Shown piece after piece: positions 25,911-34,567 of a stretch of DNA of 44,597 nucleotides (positions within the stretch are counted from its first letter, which is position 1; the number at the start of each line of letters is the position of its first letter). Below the pieces are notes generated by a model. That model was given only the letters and a program-made list of their open reading frames with translations, was not told the DNA's origin and searched no databases. Source of the stretch: Prosthecobacter debontii. Its GTDB lineage: Bacteria > Verrucomicrobiota > Verrucomicrobiia > Verrucomicrobiales > Verrucomicrobiaceae. Location: the NCBI GenBank assembly GCA_945869675.1, contig CAMBPS010000021.1:1-44597 (forward strand). Reading direction: 5' to 3'. The position numbers and the translations under genes are program-made.

Positions 25911-27260
25911 TCACTTCTTTTTCTTTTTTCCAGGCTGTTTGTCCACCAGCGGCCAATCGGCGTGCTCGGTGCGCATCGAATTCATGAGGGACTCAGCTTT
26001 AGTAATGAGGTCAGTTTTTTCAGAAGCAAGATTCTTGGACTCAGCCAGATCGGTTTTCAGATCATAGAGTTCAATAGGCTTGGAGGGGCCGTTGCGGACA
26101 GCTTTCCAGTCGCCGAATCGCACTGCTTGCAGAGAAGAACCCTCGTGAAGCTCCCAATAAAAAGCTTCCCGCTGAGGCGCTGGACCGCCTTTAAGAAGGG
26201 AGACGACCGATAAACCATCGTGGACTGAGGCAAGAGAAACTCCTGCAAGCTCGGCCGCGGTCGGTAAAAAATCCCAGAAGGCCCAAGCCTCATCGCTGAC
26301 TTTCCCTGCCGGCACGGCGCCCGGCCAGCGGGCGATGCCAGCCTGCCGCAATCCTCCCTCATAAAGACTGCGCTTGAAACCACGCAACTTGCCTCCCATG
26401 GACTGATCAAAGAGGCTACCAACTTCCGATTTGGGCTCAAAAGACGCTCCGTTATCGCCTGAAAAGACGACGAGAGTGTTGTCGTCCACCTTCAGTTCTT
26501 TGAGAAGGTCCAGAAGATGGCCGACATCGCTATCCAAACGTGTGACCATGGCAGCATAACGTTTCTGAAGTGGGGTCCAAGGCTTATCTTTATATAGGCC
26601 AAGGTCATCTATTTCGAAATTACCATGGGGAAGTGTGATGGCGTGAAAGAGAAAAAAAGGCCGATCAGAGTGAGCCCTCACCCAGGCGAGGGTGTCAGCT
26701 GCAATCAGGTTCTGTGCGTAGGTTTTACCATCCAGATCGATGCGCTTATCATCATTCCAAAGGTAGGTCGGAAAGTAACTGTGCGCGTGACGCTGGCAGT
26801 TATAGCCAAAAAAGTGATCAAAACCCATTTTCAAAGGGCTACCGCTGGTATCAAACATGCCCATGCCCCATTTCCCCGTGCAAGCCGTAGCATAGCCAGC
26901 ACTTTTCAGGACTTGAGCCACCGTAACAGTGCCAGTTGGGAGTGGTTTTTGGCCTTCCGGTTTTAGCTCACGATTGGCTCTAATTGGGCAGTTTCCCGTG
27001 TGTCGTCCTGTCATCAATGAGGATCGTGATGGCGCACAAACACTGGTCCCTGAATAAAGCTGTGGAAACCTAGTCCCTTCAGCCGCCATGCGGTCGAGGT
27101 TAGGCGTCTGAATCAACTTTTGCCCATAGCAGCCCAAATCTCCCTGCGCCAAGTCGTCGCATAGAATAAAAATAAGATTGGGTTTGCTAAAGGCGACGTG
27201 AGAGGAGCCTAGAAAAAAGAAGCTCAAAGAAACCAGACTGGTAAAACGAAAGAAGTTCAT
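25911..27260 (-). CDS. Secreted sulfatase (second, formylglycine type)
   Basis: ATG 27260 is chosen because it opens onto a signal peptide ([20 protein letters not shown]); the frame extends 19 codons further to 27317 without one. 449 residues. The formylglycine site is Cys75-Ala-Pro-Ser-Arg79 and the metal pair is Asp35-Asp36 ([12 protein letters not shown]). [10 protein letters not shown] is the second metal segment, and [14 protein letters not shown] resembles arylsulfatases acting on glycans. The C-terminus ends in five lysines (PGKKKKK). It differs from the first sulfatase (10032-11513) in most insert regions, so the pair are not a recent duplication. No dedicated maturase, transporter or glycosidase sits beside it. 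Confidence 0.92.
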   Translation of the reverse strand: MNFFRFTSLVSLSFFFLGSSHVAFSKPNLIFILCDDLAQGDLGCYGQKLIQTPNLDRMAAEGTRFPQLYSGTSVCAPSRSSLMTGRHTGNCPIRANRELKPEGQKPLPTGTVTVAQVLKSAGYATACTGKWGMGMFDTSGSPLKMGFDHFFGYNCQRHAHSYFPTYLWNDDKRIDLDGKTYAQNLIAADTLAWVRAHSDRPFFLFHAITLPHGNFEIDDLGLYKDKPWTPLQKRYAAMVTRLDSDVGHLLDLLKELKVDDNTLVVFSGDNGASFEPKSEVGSLFDQSMGGKLRGFKRSLYEGGLRQAGIARWPGAVPAGKVSDEAWAFWDFLPTAAELAGVSLASVHDGLSVVSLLKGGPAPQREAFYWELHEGSSLQAVRFGDWKAVRNGPSKPIELYDLKTDLAESKNLASEKTDLITKAESLMNSMRTEHADWPLVDKQPGKKKKK

Positions 27261-27695
27261 AGACGAGACTATGGAACGAGCATGACAGGCAAATCTGGCA
27301 ACCAAGTGTAGATCCATATCAACAACTGAATGGGTGTTCGAATGCTTACAATGCCTGTGCCGACATTCCTTACGGGTCAGCAGCGCCTTGTGTGGACGCG
27401 CAGTTCATTTTGGCTTTTTTCTTCGTGTATTGCCAGTCGTGGAGTTTGTCGCATCGGTGCTGGTAAGCGTCGGTGGACTAGGTATCCGAAAAGAATGGCT
27501 AATCCTCTGGCTGCCTTTTAAAAGCTTGGATTCGCTGACCTTGTCCTTGCTCGACTTTGCGGCCATGATGCTTTTGGGACTCATCGGAGGGGTGCTTTTT
27601 GTTTGGTGAAGAACGACCCGGCTGCTAACTCCTCCTTGACCATTTCACCCAGTTGCACCACTCTGCGCGCCCTTAATCCTGACCCATACTAACTA
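27261..27695. other. Intergenic region between divergent sulfatase and ilvC
   Basis: 435 bases without a sure gene. It should contain divergent promoters for the sulfatase and ilvC, but I could not assign clear -35/-10 boxes. An open frame at 27334-27609 is listed separately. No leader peptide or attenuator for ilvC is visible: the last 60 bases before its ATG show no branched-chain codon run and no strong hairpin. Confidence 0.7.
27334..27609 (+). CDS. Possible small hydrophobic protein, low confidence
   Basis: An open frame of up to 91 codons from GTG 27334, with no ATG near its start. The C-terminal two thirds have two plausible membrane segments ([20 protein letters not shown] and [19 protein letters not shown]) joined by a short polar loop. 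A competing frame starts at ATG 27330 but is not membrane-like. The codon pattern is not convincing and no ribosome site is seen. It may be a chance frame in the ilvC upstream region. Confidence 0.3.
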   Translation: MFECLQCLCRHSLRVSSALCGRAVHFGFFLRVLPVVEFVASVLVSVGGLGIRKEWLILWLPFKSLDSLTLSLLDFAAMMLLGLIGGVLFVW

Positions 27696-28724
27696 ATGCC
27701 CGCTAAAATCTACACTGAAAAGGACGCCAGCCTGGCGCCACTCAAAGGCAAAACCTGCGCCGTTATCGGCTTCGGCTCGCAGGGCCATGCTCACGCCCTT
27801 AACCTGAAGGAAAGCGGCGTTAACGTCATCATCGGTCTGTATGCGAAAAGCAAAAGCCGTGAAGTGGCCAAAGAAAAAGGCTTCAAGGTCTATGACACTG
27901 CTGAAGCTGTTAAGCTGGCTGACGTTATCTTCGTTGCTGTGCCAGACACCAAGATTGGTGGCGTCTATAAAGCAGACATTGCTCCAAACCTTGTCAAAGG
28001 TAAGACTCTCCTCTTCTCCCATGGCTTTGCCATTCATTACAAAACAGTCGTGCCACCTAAAGACGTCAACGTCATCATGGTCGCCCCAAAAGGCCCTGGT
28101 CACATCGTCCGCCGCCAATACACCGAAGGCAAAGGCGTGCCTGCTCTGATCGCCGTCTTCCAAGACGCTGATAAGAACGCCAAGAAGATCGCCCTTGCCT
28201 GGGCCCACGGCGTCGGCGGCACACGCGGAGGCGTCCTTGAGACCACCTTTAAAGAAGAAACTGAAACTGATCTCTTCGGTGAGCAGACCGTTCTCTGCGG
28301 TGGCACCAGCGCCCTCGTGCAAGCTGGGTTCGAAGTGCTGGTCGAAGCTGGATACGCTCCAGAGATGGCCTACTTCGAGTGCCTCCATGAGCTGAAGCTG
28401 ATCGTCGATCTCATGAACGAGTCAGGCATCGCCGGCATGCGTTTCTCCATCTCGGAAACGGCCAAGTGGGGTGACGTCAAAGTCGGTCCAAAGATCATCG
28501 ACGCAGGTGTGAAGAAGCGCATGAAAGCAGCTCTCAAAGAGATCCAAAATGGCAAGTTTGCCAAGGAATGGATCGCTGAAACTGAGAGCGGTTACAAAAA
28601 CTTCAACAAGCTGCTCAAATCGGGTGAGAAGCATCCGATCGAGAAGACCGGTGCCCGCCTCCGCAGCCTGATGCCATGGATCAAGAAGCGTGATATCAAA
28701 GGCCAACAAGCCAGCTACGCATAA
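27696..28724 (+). CDS. ilvC: Ketol-acid reductoisomerase, class I
   Basis: A 342-residue enzyme of valine/isoleucine synthesis, converting acetohydroxy acids to dihydroxy acids with Mg2+ and NAD(P)H. Seen: the dinucleotide motif [19 protein letters not shown] (residues about 23-41), the specificity loop [16 protein letters not shown], the [11 protein letters not shown] loop, the metal-binding block [14 protein letters not shown], and the C-terminal knotted helices ([22 protein letters not shown]). Length is normal for the short class I form. The residue usually Arg at the start of the specificity loop is Tyr. No ribosome site is seen. ilvB/ilvN/leu genes are not in the window, so it is a stand-alone unit with its own strong terminator. 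Confidence 0.97.
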   Translation: MPAKIYTEKDASLAPLKGKTCAVIGFGSQGHAHALNLKESGVNVIIGLYAKSKSREVAKEKGFKVYDTAEAVKLADVIFVAVPDTKIGGVYKADIAPNLVKGKTLLFSHGFAIHYKTVVPPKDVNVIMVAPKGPGHIVRRQYTEGKGVPALIAVFQDADKNAKKIALAWAHGVGGTRGGVLETTFKEETETDLFGEQTVLCGGTSALVQAGFEVLVEAGYAPEMAYFECLHELKLIVDLMNESGIAGMRFSISETAKWGDVKVGPKIIDAGVKKRMKAALKEIQNGKFAKEWIAETESGYKNFNKLLKSGEKHPIEKTGARLRSLMPWIKKRDIKGQQASYA

Positions 28725-28756
28725 GTTTTAGGCGAATTCAAATCGCCTCATTTGGA

Positions 28757-28786
28757 GAGCGCGGATCGTAAGGTCCGCGCTCTTTT
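28757..28786 (+). terminator. Rho-independent terminator after ilvC
   Basis: A 9-bp perfect stem GAGCGCGGA / TCCGCGCTC (28757-28765 and 28774-28782) with an 8-base loop, followed by TTTT. It lies 33 bases after the ilvC stop. It is the cleanest intrinsic terminator in the window. Confidence 0.9.
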
Positions 28787-28844
28787 CATTTGAAGTGAGA
28801 AAAGCTTTGAGCCCAAGGATCACCCGCTAATAAGCTCCATCCCG

Positions 28845-29315
28845 TTATCTGCTCGGAGCTGAAACCGCTGCCAACAGCTCTGCTGGGGCAACAGCAATCT
28901 TAGCTAGACATCTGGCAGGAATCTCGACCGCCTTCATTTTACCAGTATCGGCATCTCGGCGCACGCAGGCGGCGATGATGCGGCCTTCGGCACAAAGTTC
29001 ACCGGTCAATTTCCAAAAGCGGATGAGATAGCGCACGGTCTTGCTGCGAATTTCTTCGACGATCAATTCCATGGTGAATTGTTCTTCGAAAAATAGCGGT
29101 GCCTTATAGTCGCACGAGGCATGAACACGGGGCCAACCAACGCATTCTTCGGCGGGGATTTTGGCAGGATCTTCACGAATAGAAAGCTCCAAGGAGCGAA
29201 AGAAATCATGCTCTACCCTCTCCATGTAACGGAAGAAATTGGAAAAATGAACGATGCCAGCCATATCGGTATCGGCAAACTGAACGCGCTCGGTAAGAGT
29301 GTGGCGGTAAGACAT
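28845..29315 (-). CDS. Acyl-CoA thioesterase (YbgC/4-hydroxybenzoyl-CoA thioesterase family)
   Basis: ATG 29315 is chosen over the GTG at 29396 because the longer form would overlap the NAD(P)HX repair gene and add no domain. The 156-residue hot-dog protein starts MSYRHTLTERVQFADTDMAGIVHFSNFFRYMER. The Asp in FADTDMAG is the family's catalytic/binding residue, and FSNFFRYMERVEHDFF is the central helix. Later parts are WPRVHASCDYKAPLFFEEQFTMEL and VRYLIRFWKLTGELCAEG. It hydrolyses short or aromatic acyl-CoAs. It follows the nnr gene by 37 bases on the same strand and is probably its co-transcribed neighbour. No Tol-Pal genes (the usual ybgC neighbours) are nearby. Confidence 0.88.
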   Translation of the reverse strand: MSYRHTLTERVQFADTDMAGIVHFSNFFRYMERVEHDFFRSLELSIREDPAKIPAEECVGWPRVHASCDYKAPLFFEEQFTMELIVEEIRSKTVRYLIRFWKLTGELCAEGRIIAACVRRDADTGKMKAVEIPARCLAKIAVAPAELLAAVSAPSR

Positions 29316-29352
29316 GGTGAATGAATGGCGCAGATCCACGTATTCTTCAAGG

Positions 29353-30837
29353 TCAGAGGTAGAGTGAGTCTCCTGTCTGTAAATCGAGAAAGGCACAGCC
29401 TAAATGTCCAATCACATCTGTTGGCAGAATAGATATCTGCGCCTTGTTTTGAGCCGCGATTTCTGCAGCGCGTCCACAAACCCATGCCCCGATGGCGGCG
29501 GCTTGGTGAACAGCAATGCCCTGCCCGATGAGTGCGGCACAGACGCCCGTGAGCACATCACCCATACCACCCGTGGCCATGCCGGGATGGCCCGTGGTGT
29601 TGTAGTGCGTTTCTTCCTGCATGCTGGCAATGATGGTGCGGGCACCTTTAAGCAACAGGGTATGTGGCGAAAGCCTAAGCGCGCTTTTTTCGGCTTGCTC
29701 GACCCGGGAACTCTGAGTGAGATCTGGCATCAGTCGGGCCATTTCACCAGGATGTGGAGTCAGCAGGCGGAGACCATTGTCCAAGGCACCCAGATCTTTA
29801 GCGACCATCGTGATAGCGTCGGCATCAATCACTGCCGTGGGGGATGCCTCACGAATCACTGCCATGATTTCAGCCTCATGAGCAAAGCCAAGTCCTGGGC
29901 CTATCGCTAGGGCATCAAAACGCATCGACAAGACTTCACGATAGTCTTCGACGACTTTCACCATCACTTCGGGAGGCAAGCGTGTGGCTAGTAGCGTGTA
30001 GATTTCTTCTTTGACGATGAGTGTGACCAACCCCGCTCCTGAGCGCAAGGCAGCACGACAAACCATCTCCGCAGCGCCAAGAAAACCGGGTGATCCAGCT
30101 AGGATACCCAGACGGCCTGCCTGGCCTTTATGAAAGTCGAAAGCGCGTCTCGGTAGCCAACCACGCATCAATTGAGGAGTTAGAAGAGACCGCGGCACGC
30201 CGTTCTGCCTCTCCACCAAATTTGGCAAGGGCACGAGCGCTAGACGACCGACATGAGAAGTGGCCGTATCTGCCACAAGTCCATGTTTGGCATAACCAAT
30301 CGTGATCGTAACATCTGCCACGACACAGTCTTCACAAGGGATGCCAGTGTCTGCATTCAAACCACTAGGTAGATCCATGGCCACGGTCACGGCATGGTGT
30401 TGTAAACGCAGCGCATTCAACTCAGCGGTCATCGCACGCATGGCAGGTCGCAGCTCGCCTCGTGTGCCGATGCCGAGCAGACCATCCAGGGCTAAAACAG
30501 GATGCTTGATCAAACGAACGGGCGTCACACTAAGGCGTGGCATGTCCGATAGATGATCCAGATGAAGACGCGGCAGGGTTTTCATCCCTTCAGGCGAGGA
30601 ACTAAGACGGGCCACAAGCTGCCATCCCAACTTTTGCAACTCACGCGCTGCCACAAGTGCATCTCCTGCGTTGTTGCCACTACCAAGATAAAGGATGAGC
30701 GTGCCCGGCTGCGGAAAAAGCTGCGTTATCTCCCGGGCAATACCTGAACCAGCAACCTCCATAAGATCACTGGCCTGAATGCCACGATCAAAAGCCTCCT
30801 GCTCGATCTCCTGCATCTGCTGGCAAGTCACGAGCAT
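29353..30837 (-). CDS. nnr: Bifunctional NAD(P)H-hydrate repair enzyme (epimerase + ADP/ATP-dependent dehydratase)
   Basis: A 494-residue fusion. The N-terminal YjeF_N half (about 1-215) has the epimerase motif YLGSGNNAGDALVAARELQ (usually GxGNNGGDG; an Ala replaces one Gly here) and AMDLPSGLNADTG. The C-terminal carbohydrate-kinase-like half has GRLGILAGSPGFLGAAEM, DADAITM, LLTPHPGEMARLMP, and the nucleotide motif GHPGMATGGMGDVLTGVCAALIGQG. Together they repair damaged NADHX/NADPHX in the cytosol. Lengths of both halves are normal. It lies 8 bases after the amidase stop, so the two are coupled; nnr is often next to tsaE or alr, neither of which is present. Confidence 0.95.
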   Translation of the reverse strand: MLVTCQQMQEIEQEAFDRGIQASDLMEVAGSGIAREITQLFPQPGTLILYLGSGNNAGDALVAARELQKLGWQLVARLSSSPEGMKTLPRLHLDHLSDMPRLSVTPVRLIKHPVLALDGLLGIGTRGELRPAMRAMTAELNALRLQHHAVTVAMDLPSGLNADTGIPCEDCVVADVTITIGYAKHGLVADTATSHVGRLALVPLPNLVERQNGVPRSLLTPQLMRGWLPRRAFDFHKGQAGRLGILAGSPGFLGAAEMVCRAALRSGAGLVTLIVKEEIYTLLATRLPPEVMVKVVEDYREVLSMRFDALAIGPGLGFAHEAEIMAVIREASPTAVIDADAITMVAKDLGALDNGLRLLTPHPGEMARLMPDLTQSSRVEQAEKSALRLSPHTLLLKGARTIIASMQEETHYNTTGHPGMATGGMGDVLTGVCAALIGQGIAVHQAAAIGAWVCGRAAEIAAQNKAQISILPTDVIGHLGCAFLDLQTGDSLYL

Positions 30838-30845
30838 CGTCAGCT

Positions 30846-31481
30846 TCAGTTGGCTTTTTTGTAGGAAACGATTCCCTGAGCAATGCCTTCAGCGATGCGC
30901 TTGCGGAATTCCCCAGTCATCATGCGTCCACGTTCCGTCGAATTGCTGACAAAACCACATTCAACGAGCACAGCTGGATTTCGTGTGGTTTCGCGGATGA
31001 CGTGAAAGCTGGCGTGCTTGACGCCTCGATTACTCATGCTTGTGCGCTGCACGAGGTAAGCCTGGATGTAAGCGGCGAGGGTGTAGGACTTGGTGGAGTA
31101 GTGGTAGGTCTCAACCCCACTGCCGCTACCACCACGATTGTAGTTGTAGTGAATGCTGACAAAAATCGCATTGCCGTAGCGATTGCCCACAGCGGCACGT
31201 CCCGGCAGTGGAATAAAAACGTCCCGAGAGCGGGTCATGATGACCTTTAGCCCGGCTTTTTTCAGCAACTCTTCGACACGGCGGGTGGTGTCCAGAGCCA
31301 GATGCTTTTCATAAACATAACCGATGGCAGCCCCGCGATCAAAGTCACCATGCCCTGCATCAAGCACGACAGTGTCGAAAGCTCGTGCGTCGGAAGCCGT
31401 GCATAGCACAAGAAGCAGCGCCCATAGCAGAACACCGAGAGAACGGAAACTGGATGGATGAAAGGTTTTTGCGCAGGCCAT
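30846..31481 (-). CDS. N-acetylmuramoyl-L-alanine amidase (Amidase_3)
   Basis: A 211-residue zinc enzyme with an N-terminal hydrophobic export signal (SLGVLLWALLLVLCTASDARA). Zinc ligands fit His44 (DAGHGDFDRGA), Glu59 (YEKHLALD) and His111 (SIHYNYN), and the catalytic glutamate is Glu174 (VLVECGFVSN). It cleaves the amide between MurNAc and the stem peptide in the periplasm, as in cell separation. It has no LysM, SPOR or AMIN domain, so targeting must be by other means. It lies upstream of nnr in the same transcript. A 143-base gap separates it from the M19 dipeptidase gene. Confidence 0.93.
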   Translation of the reverse strand: MACAKTFHPSSFRSLGVLLWALLLVLCTASDARAFDTVVLDAGHGDFDRGAAIGYVYEKHLALDTTRRVEELLKKAGLKVIMTRSRDVFIPLPGRAAVGNRYGNAIFVSIHYNYNRGGSGSGVETYHYSTKSYTLAAYIQAYLVQRTSMSNRGVKHASFHVIRETTRNPAVLVECGFVSNSTERGRMMTGEFRKRIAEGIAQGIVSYKKAN

Positions 31482-31624
31482 TTTAGGTTAGGGGTCGGTC
31501 AAGTCATAGCACGCAAGAGCCGTGCCGTGTCTGTATGTCTAAGTGCAGTTAGCGTCTGAGCATGGGAAAGGTCAAGAAGTTAACCTCAGAGAAGGGCAGA
31601 AGTCTCAAAATAGAAAGCTAGTCA

Positions 31625-32695
31625 TCAAGCCCAGGCCTTTTTCAGCAATCGGAGAAAATTACCGTGCAGGATGTTTTCTACATCCGTCTGACTATAGCCT
31701 CGTTTTGCCAGCATGCTGGGTAAACGTGAGAGATCAGCGATGGTATCAAGATCCACGGGTGTCTGCTCGATCCCGAAGCCTCCGTCTAAATCGCTACCAA
31801 TGCCACTATGCAGGGCATTTCCCGCCAACTGGCAGACATGATCAATATGGTCACAGAGGACTTCCAGTTTGAGGCCTGTGGCCTGAGGCGTTGTCTTCCC
31901 ACGGACCCAGCCAGGGATCATCATCCAAGCATCCAAAGCGGCACCGATGACGGCACCACGCTCGATCAGCTTTTTGATCTGATCATCACTGAACTGACGG
32001 GCGTCTGGCACCAATGCTCGGCAATTGGAGTGGCTAGCCCAGACTGTGCCCTCAAAGAGATCCAAAGCGTCCCAAAAGCAGCCATCGGAAAGATGCGTCA
32101 CATCGAGAATCATGCCCAAGCGATCCATTTCGCGAATGAGATCCTTTCCTTCAAAGGCTAGACCACCGATCTGATCATGGCCAAGGGCGTATCGACACAC
32201 GCCATAATGCGCGGGTCCCATGGCCCGAAGTCCCTGCTCCCAGTGGCGCTCCAGATGGCCCACGCTGCGGATGCTGTCGGCGCCTTCCAGGCTGAGGATA
32301 TAGCCGATGGGCTTGTCCTCATTCGACTTCCCATCGGTCCATAGAGCAATCATTTCATCCAAGCCACGCAAATCGGTGATCTGGCGCATTTGACCAGCTT
32401 CCTCCATGGCGCGATACCAAGCCAGCTGGCCTTGTGTTTGAGCATAGGCTTGTTCTGGTGACATCCAGTTAGCCATTGGCCGCGCACCTTTCATGCATCC
32501 GGCCAATTGTGTGGCCACGCAGATGCCCATCTCTGTCTGGCGCATTTCAGGAAAAGCCGTGGTGCCAGCCGCACGACCTTTCAGATCATTCATGCCTTTT
32601 TCGCGCTGCCTGATCTCATGCACTGGCAGCCGGAGATCGCGATTGTATTCGAGGGCATTAAGACTGAGATCAAGGTGAGCATCAAAGGTAAACAT
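31625..32695 (-). CDS. Membrane dipeptidase, peptidase family M19
   Basis: A 356-residue protein with FDAHLDLSLNAL at the start (His7, Asp9 as first metal ligands), SLEGADSIRSVGHL containing the bridging glutamate, LDVTHLSDGCFWDALDLFEGTVWASHSNCRAL with two histidine ligands, and GIGSDLDGGFGIEQTP near the end. This is the renal-dipeptidase/amidohydrolase fold. It hydrolyses dipeptides, including D-residue ones, so a cell-wall recycling or peptide-use role is plausible beside the amidase. No signal peptide is visible, so it appears cytosolic. The gene is 33 bases after the Gfo/Idh oxidoreductase stop and probably co-transcribed. Confidence 0.92.
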   Translation of the reverse strand: MFTFDAHLDLSLNALEYNRDLRLPVHEIRQREKGMNDLKGRAAGTTAFPEMRQTEMGICVATQLAGCMKGARPMANWMSPEQAYAQTQGQLAWYRAMEEAGQMRQITDLRGLDEMIALWTDGKSNEDKPIGYILSLEGADSIRSVGHLERHWEQGLRAMGPAHYGVCRYALGHDQIGGLAFEGKDLIREMDRLGMILDVTHLSDGCFWDALDLFEGTVWASHSNCRALVPDARQFSDDQIKKLIERGAVIGAALDAWMMIPGWVRGKTTPQATGLKLEVLCDHIDHVCQLAGNALHSGIGSDLDGGFGIEQTPVDLDTIADLSRLPSMLAKRGYSQTDVENILHGNFLRLLKKAWA

Positions 32696-32728
32696 GGGGT
32701 CTCATGAATACGTTCAATTAGTCGCAAA

Positions 32729-33757
32729 TCATGCGCACTTAACGGCAGCTCGCGTCTCCATCGCTTCCCATACAGCCTCAACGACTCGCATGTAGCAAAC
32801 ACCTTCAGTGAAGTCGGGCCGAGGACGAGGTGCCTGGGGATCACGCACCGCCTGAATGAAGTCGCGCTCCACTGTCCAGTCTCGCTGCATCTCATAGGAT
32901 ACAGGCACGATGCCCACCGCACCACCAGCTTTGCCAAGTGAGACTTCTTCAGTCACAAAATCATAACTCAGCGTGCCCTCACTACCAAACAGCCAGAGTT
33001 TATCCGTGGGCGCATGAGCCGCCACACCACTGAAGAGCATTGTTGCCTCTAGACCACTGCGGAAGCGGGCCAATACCTGCACAAAGTCTGGGATTTCCAC
33101 ACTGTAAGCACCGCGCTGAGGGATTGCCACTTCACCACGAGCTTCGACTTCCAAGATATGACCCAACCAGCGCTGCAAAACCTCTGTGTAGATGCCCAGA
33201 GTCAAAATCTGCACACCACTGACCTCAGCCTTTTGCCGCCAATGCGCTGGTTGGGTGGCATCCAGCCAGCCTGCATTGAAACTGTGAAGCAGCGCGTGAA
33301 AGGGTCTGCCAATAGCGCCTTCATCCAGCAACTTCTTCACCATTTCGCCACCTTTCATTCCATGGGGCGCCGGACAGATGCCCGTGACGAGTTCGGGGAA
33401 GGTCATCGCCTTTTCCCACATGCGCTCCGCTTCTTGCAGATTGGCCGCCATACGCGCCTGAGTGAAGACGTGCTTTCCACATTGCAGTCCAAAAATCGTG
33501 GCGTCATGATGCATGTGGGGATGCGCACCGATCCAGATGACATCTACATTCTCATTATCCACCACATCCTCCCAGCGCGCGATGGCTTGAGCCTCAGGTG
33601 CAAAGTCTCGGCAAAACGCCTCGGCACTCTCCAGGGTCGAATTCGCCACGGCCGTGATTTGTAAATTCGGCAGAGCACGCAGTCCTGGCAAATGCCGCTG
33701 CTTAACGATGCCACCTGCGCCTATGATGCCGATGCGAATAATCTGATCTTCGTTCAT
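32729..33757 (-). CDS. Gfo/Idh/MocA-family oxidoreductase lacking the EKP lysine motif
   Basis: ATG 33757 (MNEDQIIRIGIIGAGG) is preferred; the open frame runs on upstream to a GTG at 33895 without family similarity. 342 residues. The N-terminal Rossmann motif is GIIGAGGIVKQRHLPGL, then VDVIWIGAHPHMHHDATIFGL. The usual EKP motif after GKHV is replaced by GKHVFTQARM (residues 94-103), so the canonical catalytic lysine is absent. A recognisable subfamily with QARMA in this position exists. C-terminal alpha/beta domain has SVEIPDFVQVLARF. The substrate is unknown, probably a sugar or inositol derivative. It is divergent from the MOSC gene and upstream of the M19 dipeptidase. Confidence 0.9.
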   Translation of the reverse strand: MNEDQIIRIGIIGAGGIVKQRHLPGLRALPNLQITAVANSTLESAEAFCRDFAPEAQAIARWEDVVDNENVDVIWIGAHPHMHHDATIFGLQCGKHVFTQARMAANLQEAERMWEKAMTFPELVTGICPAPHGMKGGEMVKKLLDEGAIGRPFHALLHSFNAGWLDATQPAHWRQKAEVSGVQILTLGIYTEVLQRWLGHILEVEARGEVAIPQRGAYSVEIPDFVQVLARFRSGLEATMLFSGVAAHAPTDKLWLFGSEGTLSYDFVTEEVSLGKAGGAVGIVPVSYEMQRDWTVERDFIQAVRDPQAPRPRPDFTEGVCYMRVVEAVWEAMETRAAVKCA

Positions 33758-33841
33758 GAATGTATTTGGCACCCAAAGTTGCCAAGAAGCAAAGCTTTGA
33801 TTCTCATTTGGCGCTTTGCCTGTCTTATGTGAGACTGTTTC

Positions 33842-34300
33842 ATGCAGCTTCTTCACCTCTACATTTCTCCTGATCACAATTACTTTGGGCACCACGGCCT
33901 ACCTGCGGGAGAGTCACCCATGATGGAGTTGGAAAGCATCGAATGCATAGCAGGCAAAGGCATTGTGGGAGATCGCTTCTTTGAATTCAAAGAAGACTAC
34001 AAAGGTCAAGTCACCTTCTTTTCTCAAGAGGTCTATGAGCGACTCTGCGCACAGTTTCAAATCAAAGATGTGCCGCCTTCCATCTTCCGCAGAAACATCA
34101 TCACTCAAGGAGTGGACTTAAATACACTGATCGGTCAAGAGTTTGAAATCCAAGGCATACGCTTTTTAGGAACTCAGGAAAGCGCTCCCTGCTACTGGAT
34201 GAATCAGGCCTTTGCTGAAGGCGCTGAAGAAGCCATGAAAGGTCACGGCGGCCTGCGGGCAAAAATCCTTACTGGAGGCACACTGAAGAAATCAGTGTGA
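33842..34300 (+). CDS. MOSC-domain protein
   Basis: A 152-residue single MOSC domain. Family features: GIVGDRFFEFK (40-50), the VTFFSQEVYERL helix, FRRNIITQGVDLNTLIG (82-98, with RRN), the conserved sulfur-carrying candidate Cys117 in QESAPCYWM, and GHGGLRAKILTGG near the end. MOSC domains bind and transfer sulfur or molybdenum cofactor (as in MoCo sulfurases and mARC proteins). A Mo-dependent formate dehydrogenase is also in the window, but 30 kb away, so a link is speculation. It is divergent from the Gfo/Idh oxidoreductase, with only 84 bases between starts. No downstream operon partner is seen. Confidence 0.9.
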   Translation: MQLLHLYISPDHNYFGHHGLPAGESPMMELESIECIAGKGIVGDRFFEFKEDYKGQVTFFSQEVYERLCAQFQIKDVPPSIFRRNIITQGVDLNTLIGQEFEIQGIRFLGTQESAPCYWMNQAFAEGAEEAMKGHGGLRAKILTGGTLKKSV

Positions 34301-34567
34301 GCCATTTTAAGCGGCTTACCGGTGCTGATCAATTAGCCTTAGAATGAAAGATGACTCGAATCTTATTCGCTTTTTTGTGAGTTTTATTCATGAATTAAAA
34401 TCTGGAAGCTGAAACGAGATCCATGGTCCTGCGTTAAATCCAGGCTACGTCTGACCCTAAATAGCGCCGAGCCAGCATCGGACGAGGCTTGCCAGTTCTA
34501 AAAGAGAGCCTAGCTTTGAAAAGGGCTGCCACCTTTTCCTAATGAGCACTCTGATTCTTTAACCACC

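Noticed and set aside
34301..34567. Riboswitch or small RNA upstream of the REC-MBL gene
   Set aside because: I saw only short weak inverted repeats and no known aptamer core.
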